The notes: generated from the letters alone by a model not told the origin. Counted from the stretch's first letter, positions 12,470-24,786 are shown. The stretch is 64,000 nt of DNA from Delphinapterus leucas (GCF_002288925.2 NW_022097996.1:14733603-14797602), one strand, 5' to 3'. Numbers and translations: made by a program.

Positions 12470-12985
12470 TTTTTTTTAAAGACTGTCTTTGAAATTCAGA
12501 GTGTATTTTTCACTTGCAACACACCTTGATTCAGAGAAGCTATTTGAAGTGCTCCATCCCCACATGGGCCTAATGATTACTGTATTGGACACCACCACCT
12601 GGGTCTCTAGAACTGAGAGAAGAAAGTCCTAATCCCTGTCCTCAACGAGCTGCCAGTCAATGGAAGACACAGAGAGGCACAGAAGTAATACAGTAAGGAG
12701 GGAAAAGCCTTCAGATAAAGCTCATGCCATCTGCCCCGGCAAGAAAACAATAGGAAAATATTTAAGCTGTGAAGAGTCAAACGGTGACCCAAAGAAAGGG
12801 GGTTCTGTGCTCTGGAATGCAAAGGTATTCTCCAGGAACTAAGCTGAAGACTTGCAGGAGCTGTCACGACCTGGGAGCCCATGTCCCAAAGCTTGACCTT
12901 CACCTCCAGGCTCTCCTCCTTCAGGTGACCTCACTCTTCCCTGCAGGATCTATCTGTCATTCTCATCTAATTCATATTTATCAGT
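12470..12985. other. No gene seen; weak old-repeat similarity
   Basis: Mixed-composition sequence. The part around 12620-12690 (loss of 'ctgtcctcaacgagctgcca' type phrase) resembles an old L2/MIR-type element. I see no coding exon here: no cysteine-rich-domain or membrane-span sequence in any frame. Confidence 0.4.
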
Positions 12986-12999
12986 AATGAAAGATACTC

Positions 13000-14170
13000 T
13001 AAAAAAACCAACTTTCAAAACCTTTCCTTAATAATGTATTATGATGATGACACTTTCTATCAATGATAAAAAAGTGACTATTCAATAATGGTGATGGAGC
13101 AACTAGGATGACTTCTGAAAAATAATAGTGTCTTCCTTATGCTCTTCTTATATTAGAAAATTAAGACTAGATGGATCAATGAATTAATTGTAATATATGA
13201 AACAAAAAAGTACTGCAAAAATATGAGAAAAAAATTCTTACAAGTTCGGAGAGGGGAAAGACTTCTTCAGTATGACAAAAAACTATAAAACTTGCCTAAA
13301 GTCAACTATATAAAAATTAAGAAGAAAGCTGCATGGAAGAAATCATGACAAAGTTAAAAACAAATTAGAAAAAAATACTCAGAATACAAAGCACACTTAG
13401 AAGTGTAATTTCCTTAATCTATAAGAATTCATAATGGGGACTTCCCTGGTGGTCCAGTGGTTAAAACTCCGAGCTTCTACTGCAAGGGGCACAGGTTCGA
13501 TCCCTTGTCGGGGAACTAAGATCCCACACACTGCATGGTGTGGCAAAAAAAAAAAAAAAGAGTTCATAATGAACTGGAAAGAAGATCAACAAGGAAATAG
13601 TAGACTTGAACAACACTATAAACCAACTAGACCTAGCAGACATCTATAGAGTACTTCAGTCAACCACAACAAAATACACATTCTTTTCAAGTGCACATGG
13701 AACATTCTCCAGATTAGACCATATGTGAGCTCATAGAACAAATATCAATAAATTTAAAAGGAGAGAAATAATAGAAAGTATACCCTCCCACCACAATGGA
13801 ATGAAATTAGAAATCAATAACAGGAAGAAATTGGGGAAGTTCACAGCTATGTAAAAATTAAACCACACTCCCAAATAACCAATTAGTCAAAGAAGACATC
13901 AAACAGGAAATTGGAAGATATTTTGAGATGAATGAGATTGAAGATACAGCATACCAAAACTTACGGGATATAGCTAAAGTAGCTGAAAACTTAGAAAGAA
14001 ATTTATAGCTGTAAATGACTACTTTAAAGGAAGAAGAAAGATCTCAAATCAATAACCTAATATTGTACTGTAAGACACTGAAAAATGAAGAGCAAACTAA
14101 AGGTAAAGTAAGCAGAGGAAGGAAATAATACAGATTAGAGCAGAAAGTAATGAAATTGAAAGTAGAAAAA
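13000..14170 (+). mobile_element. L1 ORF2 fragment with SINE insertion
   Basis: Degenerate L1 ORF2 covering the endonuclease to early reverse-transcriptase region ('gtacacattcttttcaagtg' type phrases around 13675). It ends almost exactly where unit A intron 8 begins. Confidence 0.75.
13437..13559 (+). mobile_element. CHR-type SINE
   Basis: Starts GGGGACTTCCCTGGTGGTCC and ends in a run of A. Flanked by 'attcataatg' and 'gttcataatg', a near-exact target duplication. Confidence 0.9.
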
Positions 14171-14637
14171 CAACAGAGTGTGTGCTGATGGGTGTGTGAT
14201 GGGCCTTGTGGTGCCCTAGCCCTTCTGCTTGCCCATGACCATGGTAGAAACAGGGAAAAGCCGATGCTGGTCAGGTCTCCTGTGCCATGGGGAAGGGGTG
14301 AAGGAGGGAGATCAGGGTCATGGAGGGGAAATGAACCTGCCCCCGGCTATGGTAGACCGGCAGCTCTGTGAGATGTTATGCTACTTATTATCTGTCTTCT
14401 TTTCACTGGCTATATTCCTAAAACCTAAAACAGGCAGGCACAGAGTGGGTACTCCCATGTTTGTTGAACGATTAAACAAAGGCTGGATAGTATTCCACTG
14501 TGTGGTTGTTACATAATTTAGTAACAATTTGCATAACACTAAGAATTTTTGATTTTTTTCAAAATTATTATTACATTGAATATATGTGAAAATAAATCCA
14601 TATATATTTTTCTGATCATGTAAATAGGGTGGCTTGG

Positions 14638-14784
14638 GCTTCCCTGGTGGCGCAGTGGTTGGGGGTCTGCCTGCCAATGCAGGGGGCGTGGGTTCGTGCC
14701 CCGGTCCGGGAGGGTCCCGCGTGCCGTGGAGCGGCTGGGCCCAGTGAGCCGTGGCCGCTGGGCCTGCGCGTCCGGAGCCTAGAA
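14638..14784 (+). mobile_element. CHR-type SINE, 3' truncated
   Basis: 'gggcttccctggtggcgcag' head with cetacean-type body. It ends at 'gtccggagcct' without an A tail, and homology with intron 8 of the intact gene resumes at once. The matching site near 35208 is empty. Confidence 0.85.
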
Positions 14785-16049
14785 GAATAGAATCTGGGTC
14801 AACCTGCAAAAGTATCTTTTTACCGTAGACCTGCATACACACACTCACGTGGTCACATGTACATCCGGTTTTGGTTCATATAGTTCAGTAGTTTTGATCT
14901 TATGTTGTGGGCCTTTTTTCATTTTTGCTAACTACAAAAAAATTGGTTTAAACTTGCATTTCTTTATTTTCATTATTTTTGTTTATGATTTTGGTCTTTT
15001 CTGCTTAGAGTCTTTCTAAGAAGACAAGCTATCATGCCTGTGCATTTTCTCACATACAGACAATAAGTTCCTAATTTTTTGTTATCATTTTATTTAGTCT
15101 AATATTTTAGAGTACAGAAATTTTCATTTTTAACTAGTGAAATTTGTAGATACAACACTTTTTAATTGCTTATAAGCTTAGAGAGACCCCATATAAGATG
15201 ACGTTCTCGAATCTCGTAGAGAATTTTTATTTTTTTTAGCGTGTAGCTATAACCTAAATGGAATTTATTTTGTGATTGATATGATGTGTTCCCTGAATTG
15301 TTCTGAGTCACTTTCTGGTTCTTCCAACCCCATTTAGCAATGGATTCTCCTATTTCTCTCTGCTTTTGGCCTGTCCTTGATCACAGTTCAAATGTTTATA
15401 CAGACATTGGTCTCTTTCTGCCTAGACAGTTCCTTTTTGCTCATTTCTTGCTCAATACACATTTTAACTTAATAACGTGAATGTAAAAAAAAAAAGAAAG
15501 AAAGCAAACATTTAAAAGGTCAGTTATCCCTCCATCCTAATTAACTACTTTGATATTTTTAAAAAGAGGTCAATACACGTTCAAAGTGAGAAAATTTAAA
15601 TAGTACAGAAAGGTTCTCAGACAATAGTGAGACCTCTTTCACTCTTTTCCCAGCCCCCTGGCTCTTTTTATTTCAAGTAACTAGGAGAGGGAATTTCTTG
15701 TGATTGTTTGCCAGAATCTTTATGTATATGCCATGTATATATGCATATGCATATGTATAGCTGTATATTTTTACATGCAAGACATTATACTATGTAATGC
15801 GCTCTTCCCAATGAAATTTTCTCATATATTTTAGTATGTAACAGAGCAAATACCTTTTCCTTACTTTTTAAAAACTTATAATTTTACCCAGGCAGAATTT
15901 AGAATTGTTTCACAAGATTTCCTCCACTCCCCCCAAAAAAAATCATTGAAGTTTTTATTAAATTTATCTTAAAATTAAAAAAGAATCTAGTAAGAATTGA
16001 GATATTGTCAATATTCAACATATTTCTTATGAAGGTAGAATTTCAAGTC

Positions 16050-16320
16050 AAGTACAGTCGTCCCTCAGTACCTGCAGGAAATTGGTTCCAGGAGTTCCCA
16101 CATATGCCTAAGTCTGCAGATGCCCAAGTCCCTGATATAAAATGGCATGGTAAAGGCAGCCCTCCATACCCACGGGTTTTACATCTGTGGATTCAACCAA
16201 CTACAGATAGAAATTTCAAAATGTGCAAATATGGAGAGCTGACTGTATATGTTTTGAAAATCCACATATAGGTGGATTCACAAAGTTGAAATCTGTGTTG
16301 TTCAAGGTTCAACTGTATTA
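16050..16320 (+). mobile_element. Tigger/pogo-like DNA transposon
   Basis: 'tacagtcgtccctcagtacc' at the left and 'ccatacccacgggttttaca' with 'ggattcaaccaactacagat' are phrases of Tigger/MER2-type elements. Flanked by TA. The matching position in intron 8 of the intact gene (about 36580) has no such element. Confidence 0.55.
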
Positions 16321-16649
16321 TAACTCAAGATTTATGCTTTTCTTCACATAAATTATTACATTTTCTTGTCAAGGCTGTTTTCTTTGTATTTTAAGCATTT
16401 TGTAAGTTGGACCCTCTTGTCATAAATTTTCTGATTCAGTTTTAAACTCTACAATCATATCTAAAATAACAACTGTTTTACCTGCTCCATCCAAGAATCT
16501 GCCTCATTTTTTTTTTCACAACATGCTTCATAGGCTAGAGTTTTCAGAATAATGTTCAACTATCCTTAGAAAAAGCAGGTGTTTTCATATTGGATGGACT
16601 CTCTTGGAGAGGCCCTTAGTATTTAACCATTAAGAACAAGGTTGGGGAT

Positions 16650-16835
16650 AAAATGTCCTACTGTAGAGCACAGAGAACTATGTTCAATATCCTATGATAA
16701 ACCATAATGGAAAAGAATATGAAAAAACATAATATATATGAATAACTGAATCACTTTGCTGTACAGCAGAAATTAACACAACATTGTAAATCAACTGTAC
16801 TTCAGTAAAAATTAAATTAAATTAAATTTTTTTTA
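16650..16835 (+). mobile_element. L1 3' end
   Basis: 'ctactgtagagcacagagaa' and 'ttgctgtacagcagaaatta' are from the cetartiodactyl L1 3' UTR. It sits where exon 9 of unit A would be. Confidence 0.75.
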
Positions 16836-16850
16836 AAAGAATGAGGTTGG

Positions 16851-17063
16851 GACTTCCCTGGTGGCACAGTGGTTGGGAGTCCACCTGCCGATGCGGGGGG
16901 CGTGGGTTTGTGCCCTGGTCCGGGAGGATCCCGCATGCCGTGGAGCAGCTGGGCCCGTGAGCCATGGCCGCCGAGCCTGCGCGTCCGGAGCCTGTGCTCC
17001 ATGATGGGAGGGGCTGCGGCGGTGGGAGCCCCGCGTACTGCAAAAAAAAAAAAAAAAAAAAAA
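16851..17063 (+). mobile_element. CHR-type SINE, full length
   Basis: Head GGGACTTCCCTGGTGGCACA, tRNA-like part, cetacean-type body and a 22-A tail. Direct duplication 'agaatgaggttggg' on both sides. Confidence 0.95.
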
Positions 17064-17689
17064 GAATGAGGTTGGGTCTTGGTTTCATGTAGAAATTCTT
17101 ATCATTGTGGATGCAGCCTCCGATTTTGAGATGGTTTCAAAAAGTCAAAATTGGTGCTAAATTTTACCAAATATCTCTCCACCTTCCATAGAGGCTATCA
17201 GATGCTTTCATTCCCTTATTTAGACTATTGATATGGTACATTATTACTGATCAAAGCACCTTTGCATTTGTGGAATAACCTTTACTTCTATTTTCCAAAG
17301 TGCCCTCATATATATTCTTCACTTGAGTCACATATAGCCTGGGATGGAGTGCCTGTCTCCTGATGGGGTGGGTGAGAAAGGACTAGAAGGGGCAGAAGGG
17401 AGCTGTGTGGAGTGCTGGGAATGTTCTATGTCTTGATTGGATGATAACTATTCAGCTGCATACAGCTGTCAAAGCTGGAGCAGACACTTAAGAAGTGAGC
17501 ATTACTGCAGGGAATGTGTCCATTAAAAAAATATCAAAAGGAACCAAAACGAAATTGTAGGGCTGAAAAGTCAAATAGCTGAAGTGAGAAATCCGCACTA
17601 GAGGTGTTTAACCACACATTTGACAGGTAGAAGAAAGGATCAGTGAACTTGAAGATAGGACAAAAGAACACAGGGCAGATAGCCCCTGC

Positions 17690-18560
17690 ACGTGCATAGG
17701 AGTGGAAGAATTGATTTAGGAAATCACAGTGTCCCTGGTTTATCTCTTCTCCTTGAAAGGGAAGCAGTTGATTATCCCTTTGAAGAGTTTGTCAATAATA
17801 TCAAACAATACAAGAAAGGCCATTAGCTACAAAATATTTACATATTTATGAATCCATGACCAAAATATGTAATTTTAAATAAAAATAAGTGTGTATTTTT
17901 CTCCCCCATCCTCCTGTTCTCCTCTGGAGCAGTGCTGAGTGACCCAGGTGCAGGGGTGTGTTTTCTTGCTGTGTGACCGGCTCCTTCCTTCTACCCTTTA
18001 TGCCTCAGGCTCACCTTACATGAGTGTGTCTCCTGCTCTGACTCTGGATTTCCAGGCGCCAGGTTCCTGGGGAACTAGAGTCCAGCCCCTCCTCCCTCCT
18101 TCTCCTCCCTGCCCTTCCCCTGGGAGAGGGACCCCAGCCTGGCCTGGCTTCCCCACAGCCTCCCCAGGTGATGTCTCTGGGCCACACCTGGGCCTGCTGG
18201 GCTCCCTTGACGTGCAGACTGGCTCTGACAGAGCTGCTGGGAAGGGGGGGTGGGGCCCTGCTTGCTGGGGTCATTCTGTGACCCCTCACCTGGGGGCCTC
18301 CTGCAGCTCCTGGGCCACCTTCCCTTTCTGTCCCCGCTGGCCTCTCTGCATCCTCATCAGTGGGCCCAGTGGCTCAGCCCTGCAGCCTCACAGAGACCCA
18401 TTACTTCTCCCCTGGACTTTAGGCCCTAGCTCTCCTTCTCACTTAGAGTTTCTGGAAGGCTTCATGGTCCCACCTCTGTCCCCTTCCCAGAACCAAGGTG
18501 CTGAGTGCACAGCTGCATCCCCCACCCCCAGAGGCTGCCCTTCTGCCCCTGCCCATTGGT
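17690..18560 (+). repeat. Unit A copy of the TNFRSF10 3' flank
   Basis: Aligns with about 40030-40905, downstream of the intact gene: 'agtgctgagtgac', 'cttgctgtgtgacc', 'gtgtctcctgctctgactct', 'ggtgatgtctctgggccaca'. A GC-rich open stretch of over 300 codons here is not conserved in frame in the other copy, so I do not call it coding. Confidence 0.8.
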
Positions 18561-18944
18561 ACCTCAGCCTCACCCTGAAGACACGGAAACCACAACCTGC
18601 TGTTTTACTCTTCCATAGTCCTCGAGTACCATCTCTCCCCTCCTCCACAATCTGCTCCTGCTCAGTTGTCCCCCTTTCTCCTTCCCTTTTGCTCCAAACC
18701 AGTACTAGGTGTCCTCTTACTATAGGGCATTCCCATTCTCCAGCCTTGTACCTTTTCTCCTGCATTTCACCTTTGCCCCAACTTCCCCACCCCAACGCAG
18801 ACAATAAACCTTCTGTGGGGTCACCTCTGAAGGTGAGGAAGATAAACTGCATTCCCAAGATGGCAAGTGTCCATTGTTATGCTGGAGCCCTGCAACCATC
18901 CCCTCCCCCAAAGCTCAATCAATCACCAGCATCCGGATAGCCAA

Positions 18945-19057
18945 GAACTTGTGAATATATTTGAAAATATATCTTCAGTTAGATTCTTGATCATGTTCTT
19001 AAGGTAACTTCCTAGAAGAAGTGGGATATTGAGTTAAGCTATAGAGGTATTTTTTTC

Positions 19058-19101
<44 letters not shown>

Positions 19102-19110
19102 ACTGTTTTG
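18945..19110 (+). repeat. Second unit A piece of intron 8, with (CA)n
   Basis: Matches both 14570-14830 and 35140-35300: 'tatttgaaaat', 'cttcctagaagaag', 'tagaggtattttt' followed by a CA run (19064-19097). It is displaced 4.4 kb from the first copy. Confidence 0.6.
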
Positions 19111-21190
19111 GTTCCTACCAACAGCTCGTTCATTTTGGTCTGGAGATTTTGGGGGAGCTATGGTCAGGGTTCCTCACAATTGATTCCGTGCACTCGTTTA
19201 GCCCCATGCTGGAGAAAGGTCAGGCGCAGGACTGGGGTTGAGGAGGCAGAGGGTCATGCTGGGGCTGGGAAGCGGCAGGTCTGCACAGAGCTCTCCAGGG
19301 CCCTGCAGGTGGATGAGGACAGACCCTGGCAAAGTATTCACACCTTGAGAGGGATCAGGGCATCCTTAGGGAGGGAATGTCCTCACCACAGGGCGGGAAG
19401 ATCCCTGGAAGGGAAATGGCCCAGACAAAGCTCACCTCCATCTTGTATGCCCTGGTCTGCAGCAGCAAGCAGGGACCTACATCTCCTGGCTCCTGAGGTT
19501 TCCCTGGGAAAATCCCTTCCTGTACCCACTGCTGTCTTGTGAGTTGTTCAATCATTACTACCATTATGGTTAATCTAACTTCCCTTATTCAAAGAAAAGA
19601 AGTGTACTGAAATTAGCGTATCAATTTAGAGGAGAAAAATATTCAGTTATATGCCTGATCATTAACTTTACACTTAACATCTTCCATCTATATCTGCTTA
19701 CTTTTCTCTGTCATATGGGCCCAAGTCCTAATCTACCTTACTGCCATTTAGAATGTAGAATATTGCAGTACTGCCAACAGGTGGGATCTTTAACAATATC
19801 CAAAGGTATGTTTAAGGTAGAACATGCAGGATTGTTATTTCATTTTAAAAGTCAGGCACAATATATATCCAATATTTCAGTGTACATTAGGAAAACAACC
19901 AGCTCATCAAACTTGTGCTTTAGGGTTTGGAACCCTTTCTATTCTCGTACCTTGTCTTGTACATGTTTTAATGATCCATTACTAGGTTACTTTTACGTTA
20001 CATTTTCTTCTGATTTTAAAATAATCTGATTTAAAATAATAATATTTTAAAATAAAATAATAAAATTTAAAAATAATATTTAAAATAATCTGATTTTAAA
20101 ATAATCTGATAATAAAATAATGAGGCAGACACACCCTGAGGTGACCACCAATGAGTCCAGCCCTGTGTAATCCCACCTGAGGGTATGGACAGAATCTGAC
20201 TTCCTTCTCACCAAGAAAATGCCAAGGTGATGGGATGTCACCCCCGATTGGGTTACGTTATGTGGACAAAGGGATAGGATGCCACTCTTCGTTTCTATTA
20301 GTTGCATCCTCCGTCCACTAAATCTCCAACCAGACTCCTTCTCTCTCCACATACTCCCTGTGTCACGCAGTCACTAGGGGGCCTAGTGATGGTGACACTC
20401 AGCATACACAGGAACGTCATGAGATTTCCTCTGAGGCCAAAGCACTCAGAAGTGCTCCTACAGCACCCACAAAGGCTGTTCAGACCCTGACCACCAGGCA
20501 GGCCCAAAAGGGCCAGAGGTGGTGGGCGGTGGGTGAACTCATGCCCACTGGCTCCAGTGAGGTGGTCTCTACACTTGCGTGGTTCTGATTCTTCTAGCTG
20601 GCCAATAATCCAGGCAGAAGAAGTTCTGGAGGATCCTAGGTCACCTTGCTCATGGAGAACCTAAAACCCCTTCAACACTCACCATGCATTTAATTTTCTC
20701 CTTCTCTCTTTTGGGAATATAAGATGAACAGGAATGTTGTTAGCAACAGTTCTCAAATAAGTCTCATCAAAATTTGTGTGTACATATTGTAGAAAATAAA
20801 TGTCCCATTATTGCAACAATCAGATAATACATAAATGTTCCTATAAGAAATCTCTCTCCAGCATTGTCCTGGTTGGCTCTTGACTGCAGCTAAGGACAGG
20901 GAGGAATCTGTCTGTGAAAAGATGCCCAAAAGAGGTGATGGGGTGACACATGAGGTCACCCACCCGAGTCACGTCTGTCCCGGGAGAAAGAGTAATGAGT
21001 GTCACAACTGCTGCCCTCCTGAAAAGCAGATTCACTCTTCTGGCTTCCTCTCTGTGTCCTTTCCCAAAAGGGGAGGGCTCCACATATGACTGGGCTTTTG
21101 AAAGCATAGTTCACTCACAAGAGAGGTCTGAGAGCAGCCGAGTGGTATTTGAATGTTGTGTAATGTTTTTCGATTGTAACTAAAGGGCAG
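19111..21190. other. No gene seen
   Basis: Partly GC-rich, partly AT-rich intergenic sequence. It holds an AT-rich stretch at 20005-20120 in which 'aaaataatctgatttt' recurs, and old-repeat-like sequence at 20120-20330. I find no TNFRSF10 exon here. Confidence 0.5.
20005..20120 (+). repeat. AT-rich degenerate tandem repeat
   Basis: Units related to 'ttttaaaataatctga' recur at about 20015, 20087 and 20099 with shorter 'aaaataat' pieces between. Confidence 0.7.
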
Positions 21191-21394
21191 TAGTTACCCT
21201 TTGCTGATCTAGATGTGTCTTCCTTATCTGGAAGTTCTCTGCATGGTATAATTCACAAGAATCTGAAAACTTTTCCTGTAACATCAGGAATAAGACAAGG
21301 ATGCCCACTCTCACAGCTTTTATCCACATAGTACTACAAGTCCTAGCCAGAGGAATTAGGCAAGAAAAAGAGATAAAAGGCATCCAAATAGGAA

Positions 21395-21523
21395 ATAAAG
21401 GGAGATGCAAGAGGGAGGAGATATGGGGATATAAGTATATGTATAGCTGATTCACTTTGTTATAAAGCAGAAAATAACACACCATTGTAAAGCAATTATA
21501 CTCCAATAAAGATGTTAAAAAAA
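21395..21523 (+). mobile_element. Nested L1 3' end
   Basis: 129 bases with 'ctgattcactttgttataaa' and 'attatactccaataaagatg' plus an A tail, inserted in the host ORF2. Confidence 0.8.
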
Positions 21524-21967
21524 ATAGGAAAGAAAGAAGTAAAACTGTCACTATTCTCAGAGAACATGATACTATATATAGAAAACCCTCAAGACTCCAT
21601 CAAAAACTCTTAGAACTAATAAATGAATTCAATAAAGTTATCTTTATTGATATAAATATCTATTGTATTTCTTTACACGAATAATAAACCCTCAGAAAGT
21701 GAAATTAAGGAAATAATGTTATTTACAATTGCATCAAAAAGAATAATATTCCTAGGAATAAATTTAACAAAGGAAGTGAAAGATCTGTATACTGAAAACT
21801 ACAAGACATTGAAGAAGACACAAATAAATAGAAAAATAGTAAATGTTCATGGAATTGATGAATCAATATTGTTAAAATGTTTATATACCCAAAACAATCT
21901 ACAGATTCAATGCAATCCCTATCAAAATTTCAATCGCATTTTTCACAGAAATAGAAAAAAATGATCT

Positions 21968-23570
21968 TGACACTTGAGGTAAGGAAGATGGCAGAGTAGA
22001 AGGACATGCTCTCACTCCCTCTTTCGAGAGCACCGGAATCACAACTAACTGCTGAACAATCATCGCCAGGAAGACACTGTATCTCACCAGAAAAGATACC
22101 CCACATCCAAAGGCAAAGGAAAAGCCACAATGAGACGGTAGGAGGGGCGCTATCATAATAAAATCAAATCCCATAACTGCTGGGTGGGTGACTCACAAAC
22201 TGGAGAACACTTATACCACAGAAGTCCACTCACTGGAGTGAAGGTTCTGAGCCACACATCAGGCTTCCCAACCTGGGGGTCTGGCAACAGGAGGAGGAAT
22301 TCCTAGAGAATCAGACTTTGAAGGCTAGCGAGATTTGATTGCAGGACTTCGGCAGGACTGAGGGAAATAGAGACTCCACTCTTGGAGGTCACACACAAAG
22401 TAGTGTGCACATTGGGACCCAGGGGAACGAGCAGTGACCCCATAGGAGACTGAACCAGACCTACCTGCTAGTGTTGGAGGGTCTCCTGCAGAGGTGGGGG
22501 GCAGCTGTGGCTCACCAAGGGACAAGGACACTGGCAGCAGAAGTTCTGGGAAATACTCCTTGGTGTGAGCCCTCCCAGAGTCTGCCATTGGCCCCACCAA
22601 AGAGCCCAGGTAGGCTCCAGTGTTGGGTCACCTCAGGCCAAACAACCAACAGGGAAGGAACCCAGCCTCACCCATCAGCAGACAAGCGGATAAAAGTTTT
22701 ACTGAGCTCTGCCCACCAGAGCAACAGCCAGCTCTACCCACCACCAGTCCTTCCCATCAGGAAACTTGCACAAGCCTCTTAGACAGCCTCATCCACCAGA
22801 CGGCAGACAGCAGAAACAAGAAGAACTACAATCCTGCAGCCTGTGGAACAAAAACCACACTCACAGAAAGATAGGCAAGATGAAAAGGCAGAGGGCTATG
22901 CACCAGATGAAGGAACAAGATAAAACCCCAGAAAAACAACTAAAGGTAATGGAGATAGGCAACCTTACAGAAAAATAATTCAGATTAATGATAGTGAAGA
23001 TGATCCAGGACCTTGGAAAAAGAATGGAGGCAAAGATCGAGAAGATGCAAGAAATGTTCGAAAAGACCTAGAAGAATTAAAGAACAAACAAACAGAGATG
23101 AACAATACAATAACTGAAATGAAAAATACACTAGAAGGAATCAATAGCAGAATAACGGAGGCAGAAGAACGGATAAGTGACCTGGAAGACAGAATGGTGG
23201 AATTCAATACTGCAGAACAGAATAAAGAAAAAAGAATGAAAAGGAATGAATGCAGCCTAAGAGACCTCTGGGACAACATTAAACGCAACAACATTCACAT
23301 TATAGGGGTCCCAGAAGAAGAGAGAGAGAAAGGACTCGAGAAAATATTTGAAGAGATTATAGTCGAAAACTCCCCTAACATGGGAAAGGAAAGAGCCACC
23401 CGAGTCCAGGAAGCACAGTGACTCCCATACAGGATAAACCCAAGGAGAAACATGCTGAGACACATAGTAAGCAAATTGGCAAAAATTAAAGACAAAGAAA
23501 AATTAAGGACAAATTTTATACACTGATGTGTATAAAATGGATGAGTAATAAGAAAAAAAATAAAAATAAA
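21968..23570 (+). mobile_element. L1 with 5' UTR and ORF1 but no ORF2
   Basis: Starts with a GGAAGATGGC-type L1 5' end. The 5' UTR runs to about 22870, followed by ORF1 (22880-23505). A surviving frame at 23098-23421 encodes the ORF1p coiled coil and start of the RNA-binding part (NNTITEMKNTLEGINSRITE). At about 23510 it jumps directly to the L1 3' tail ('acactgatgtgtataaaatg') and an A-rich end. The flanks 'aatgatctt' and 'aataatctt' look like a target duplication. ORF2 is therefore absent from an otherwise two-ended insertion. ORF1 has at least one stop (22978). Confidence 0.75.
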
Positions 23571-24716
23571 ATAATCTTAAATTTGTATGGAACCACCAAA
23601 GACCCCAAATAGCGTGAACAGTCTTAAGAAAGAAGAACATAGCTAGAGGCATCCTGCTTCCTGATTTCAAACTATATTTCCAAGTTATTGTAATTAAACA
23701 GTATGGTATTGGCATAAAAACAGACACATCGATCAATGGAATAGAATAGAGAGCCCAGAGATAAACCCATGCATATATGGTCAATTAATTTATGCCAAGG
23801 GGGTCAAGAATATACAATGGGGAAAGGATTTCTGTTCAATAAATGGTGTTGGGAAAACTGGAAAGCCACATGCAAAAGAACGAAACTGGACCGCTATCTT
23901 ACCCCATACACAAAAATTAACTCAAAATGGATTAAAGGTTTGAACATAAGAACTGAAACCATAAGACTCCTAGAAAGAAAACGTAGGCAGTAAGTTCCTT
24001 GACATTGGTCCTGGCAATGATTTTTTGAATCTGACACCAAAAGGAAAAGCAACAAAAGCAAACATAAACAAGTGGGACTACATCAAACTAAAAAGCTTCT
24101 GCACAGCAAAGGAAGCCATCAACTAAACAAAAAGGCAACATCCTGAATGGGAGAAAATGTTTGCAAATCGTATATCTGATAAAAGGCTGATATCCAAAAT
24201 ATATAAGCAACTCATACAACTCAATAAGAAAAACCAAACGATCCAATTAAAAAATTGGCAGAAGATCTGAACAGATATTTTTCCAGAGAAGACATACAGA
24301 TGGCCAGCAGGTACATGAAAATATGTTTAATATCACTAATCATCAGGGAAATGCAAATCAAAACCACAGTGAGATGTCACCTCACACCTGTTAGAATGGC
24401 TATTATCAAAAAAACCCAGGAAATAACAAGTATTGGTGAGGCAGCGGAGAAAAGGGAACTCCTGTGCACTCTTGGTAGGATGGTAAATTGGTGCAGCCAC
24501 TATGAAAAATTATGGAGGTTCCTCAGAACATTAAAAATGAAACTACCATATGATCCAGCAATTCTACTTCTGGGTATTTATCTGAAAAAAAATGAAGACA
24601 CTAACTGGAAAAGATATCTGCACACCCATGTTCATAGCAGCATTATTTACAATAGCCAAGATCTGGAAACAACCTAAGTGTCCATCCATCAATAGATGAA
24701 TGGATAAAGAAATTGT

Positions 24717-24719
24717 GGC

Positions 24720-24780
<61 letters not shown>

Positions 24781-24786
24781 TACACA
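24717..24786 (+). repeat. (TA)n(CA)n microsatellite
   Basis: About 12 TA units followed by about 17 CA units, inside L1 3' sequence. Confidence 0.95.

Larger units (their letters stand above)
14175..16645 (+). repeat. Unit A copy of TNFRSF10 intron 8
   Basis: Aligns with 34795-36965 of the intact gene, from the last bases of exon 8 to about 20 bases before exon 9. Anchors: 'gcccttctgcttgccca', 'gccgatgctggtcaggtctc', 'gagtctttctaag', 'tccctgaattgttctgag' and 'tttcaagtcaag'. The exon 8 and exon 9 coding sequences themselves are missing. Insertions differ: a SINE at 14638 and a DNA transposon at 16050 are found only here, while three SINEs are found only in the intact gene. Confidence 0.85.
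4020..19110 (+). pseudogene. Gutted TNFRSF10 copy (unit A)
   Basis: A TRAIL-receptor gene duplicate reduced to its non-coding skeleton. What remains: a 5' flank (4020-5004), an open exon 1 (5005-5184), intron-1 blocks (the block at 8826-9120 matches 29744-30010 of the intact gene), intron 8 from just after the exon-8 donor (14175-16645 matches 34795-36965) and the 3' flank (17760-18560 matches 40070-40905). Exons 2-8 are absent, with L1 sequence at 9.6-14.2 kb in their place. Exons 9 and 10, which would carry the death domain, are absent, with L1 and SINE sequence at 16.65-17.06 kb. No receptor can be made from this copy alone. The link between the 5' and 3' parts as one former gene is inferred from order and orientation. 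Confidence 0.8.

Noticed and set aside
14381..14848. Minus-strand open stretch of 155 codons
   Set aside because: Mostly the antisense of a CHR SINE. Similar peptide text appears opposite other SINEs in the window.
17939..18940. Long open stretch of 333 codons on the + strand
   Set aside because: It lacks an ATG at its start, is Ser/Pro/Leu-rich from GC- and CT-rich DNA, and the homologous block at 40299-40900 breaks the frame. It is the 3' flank of a TNFRSF10 unit.
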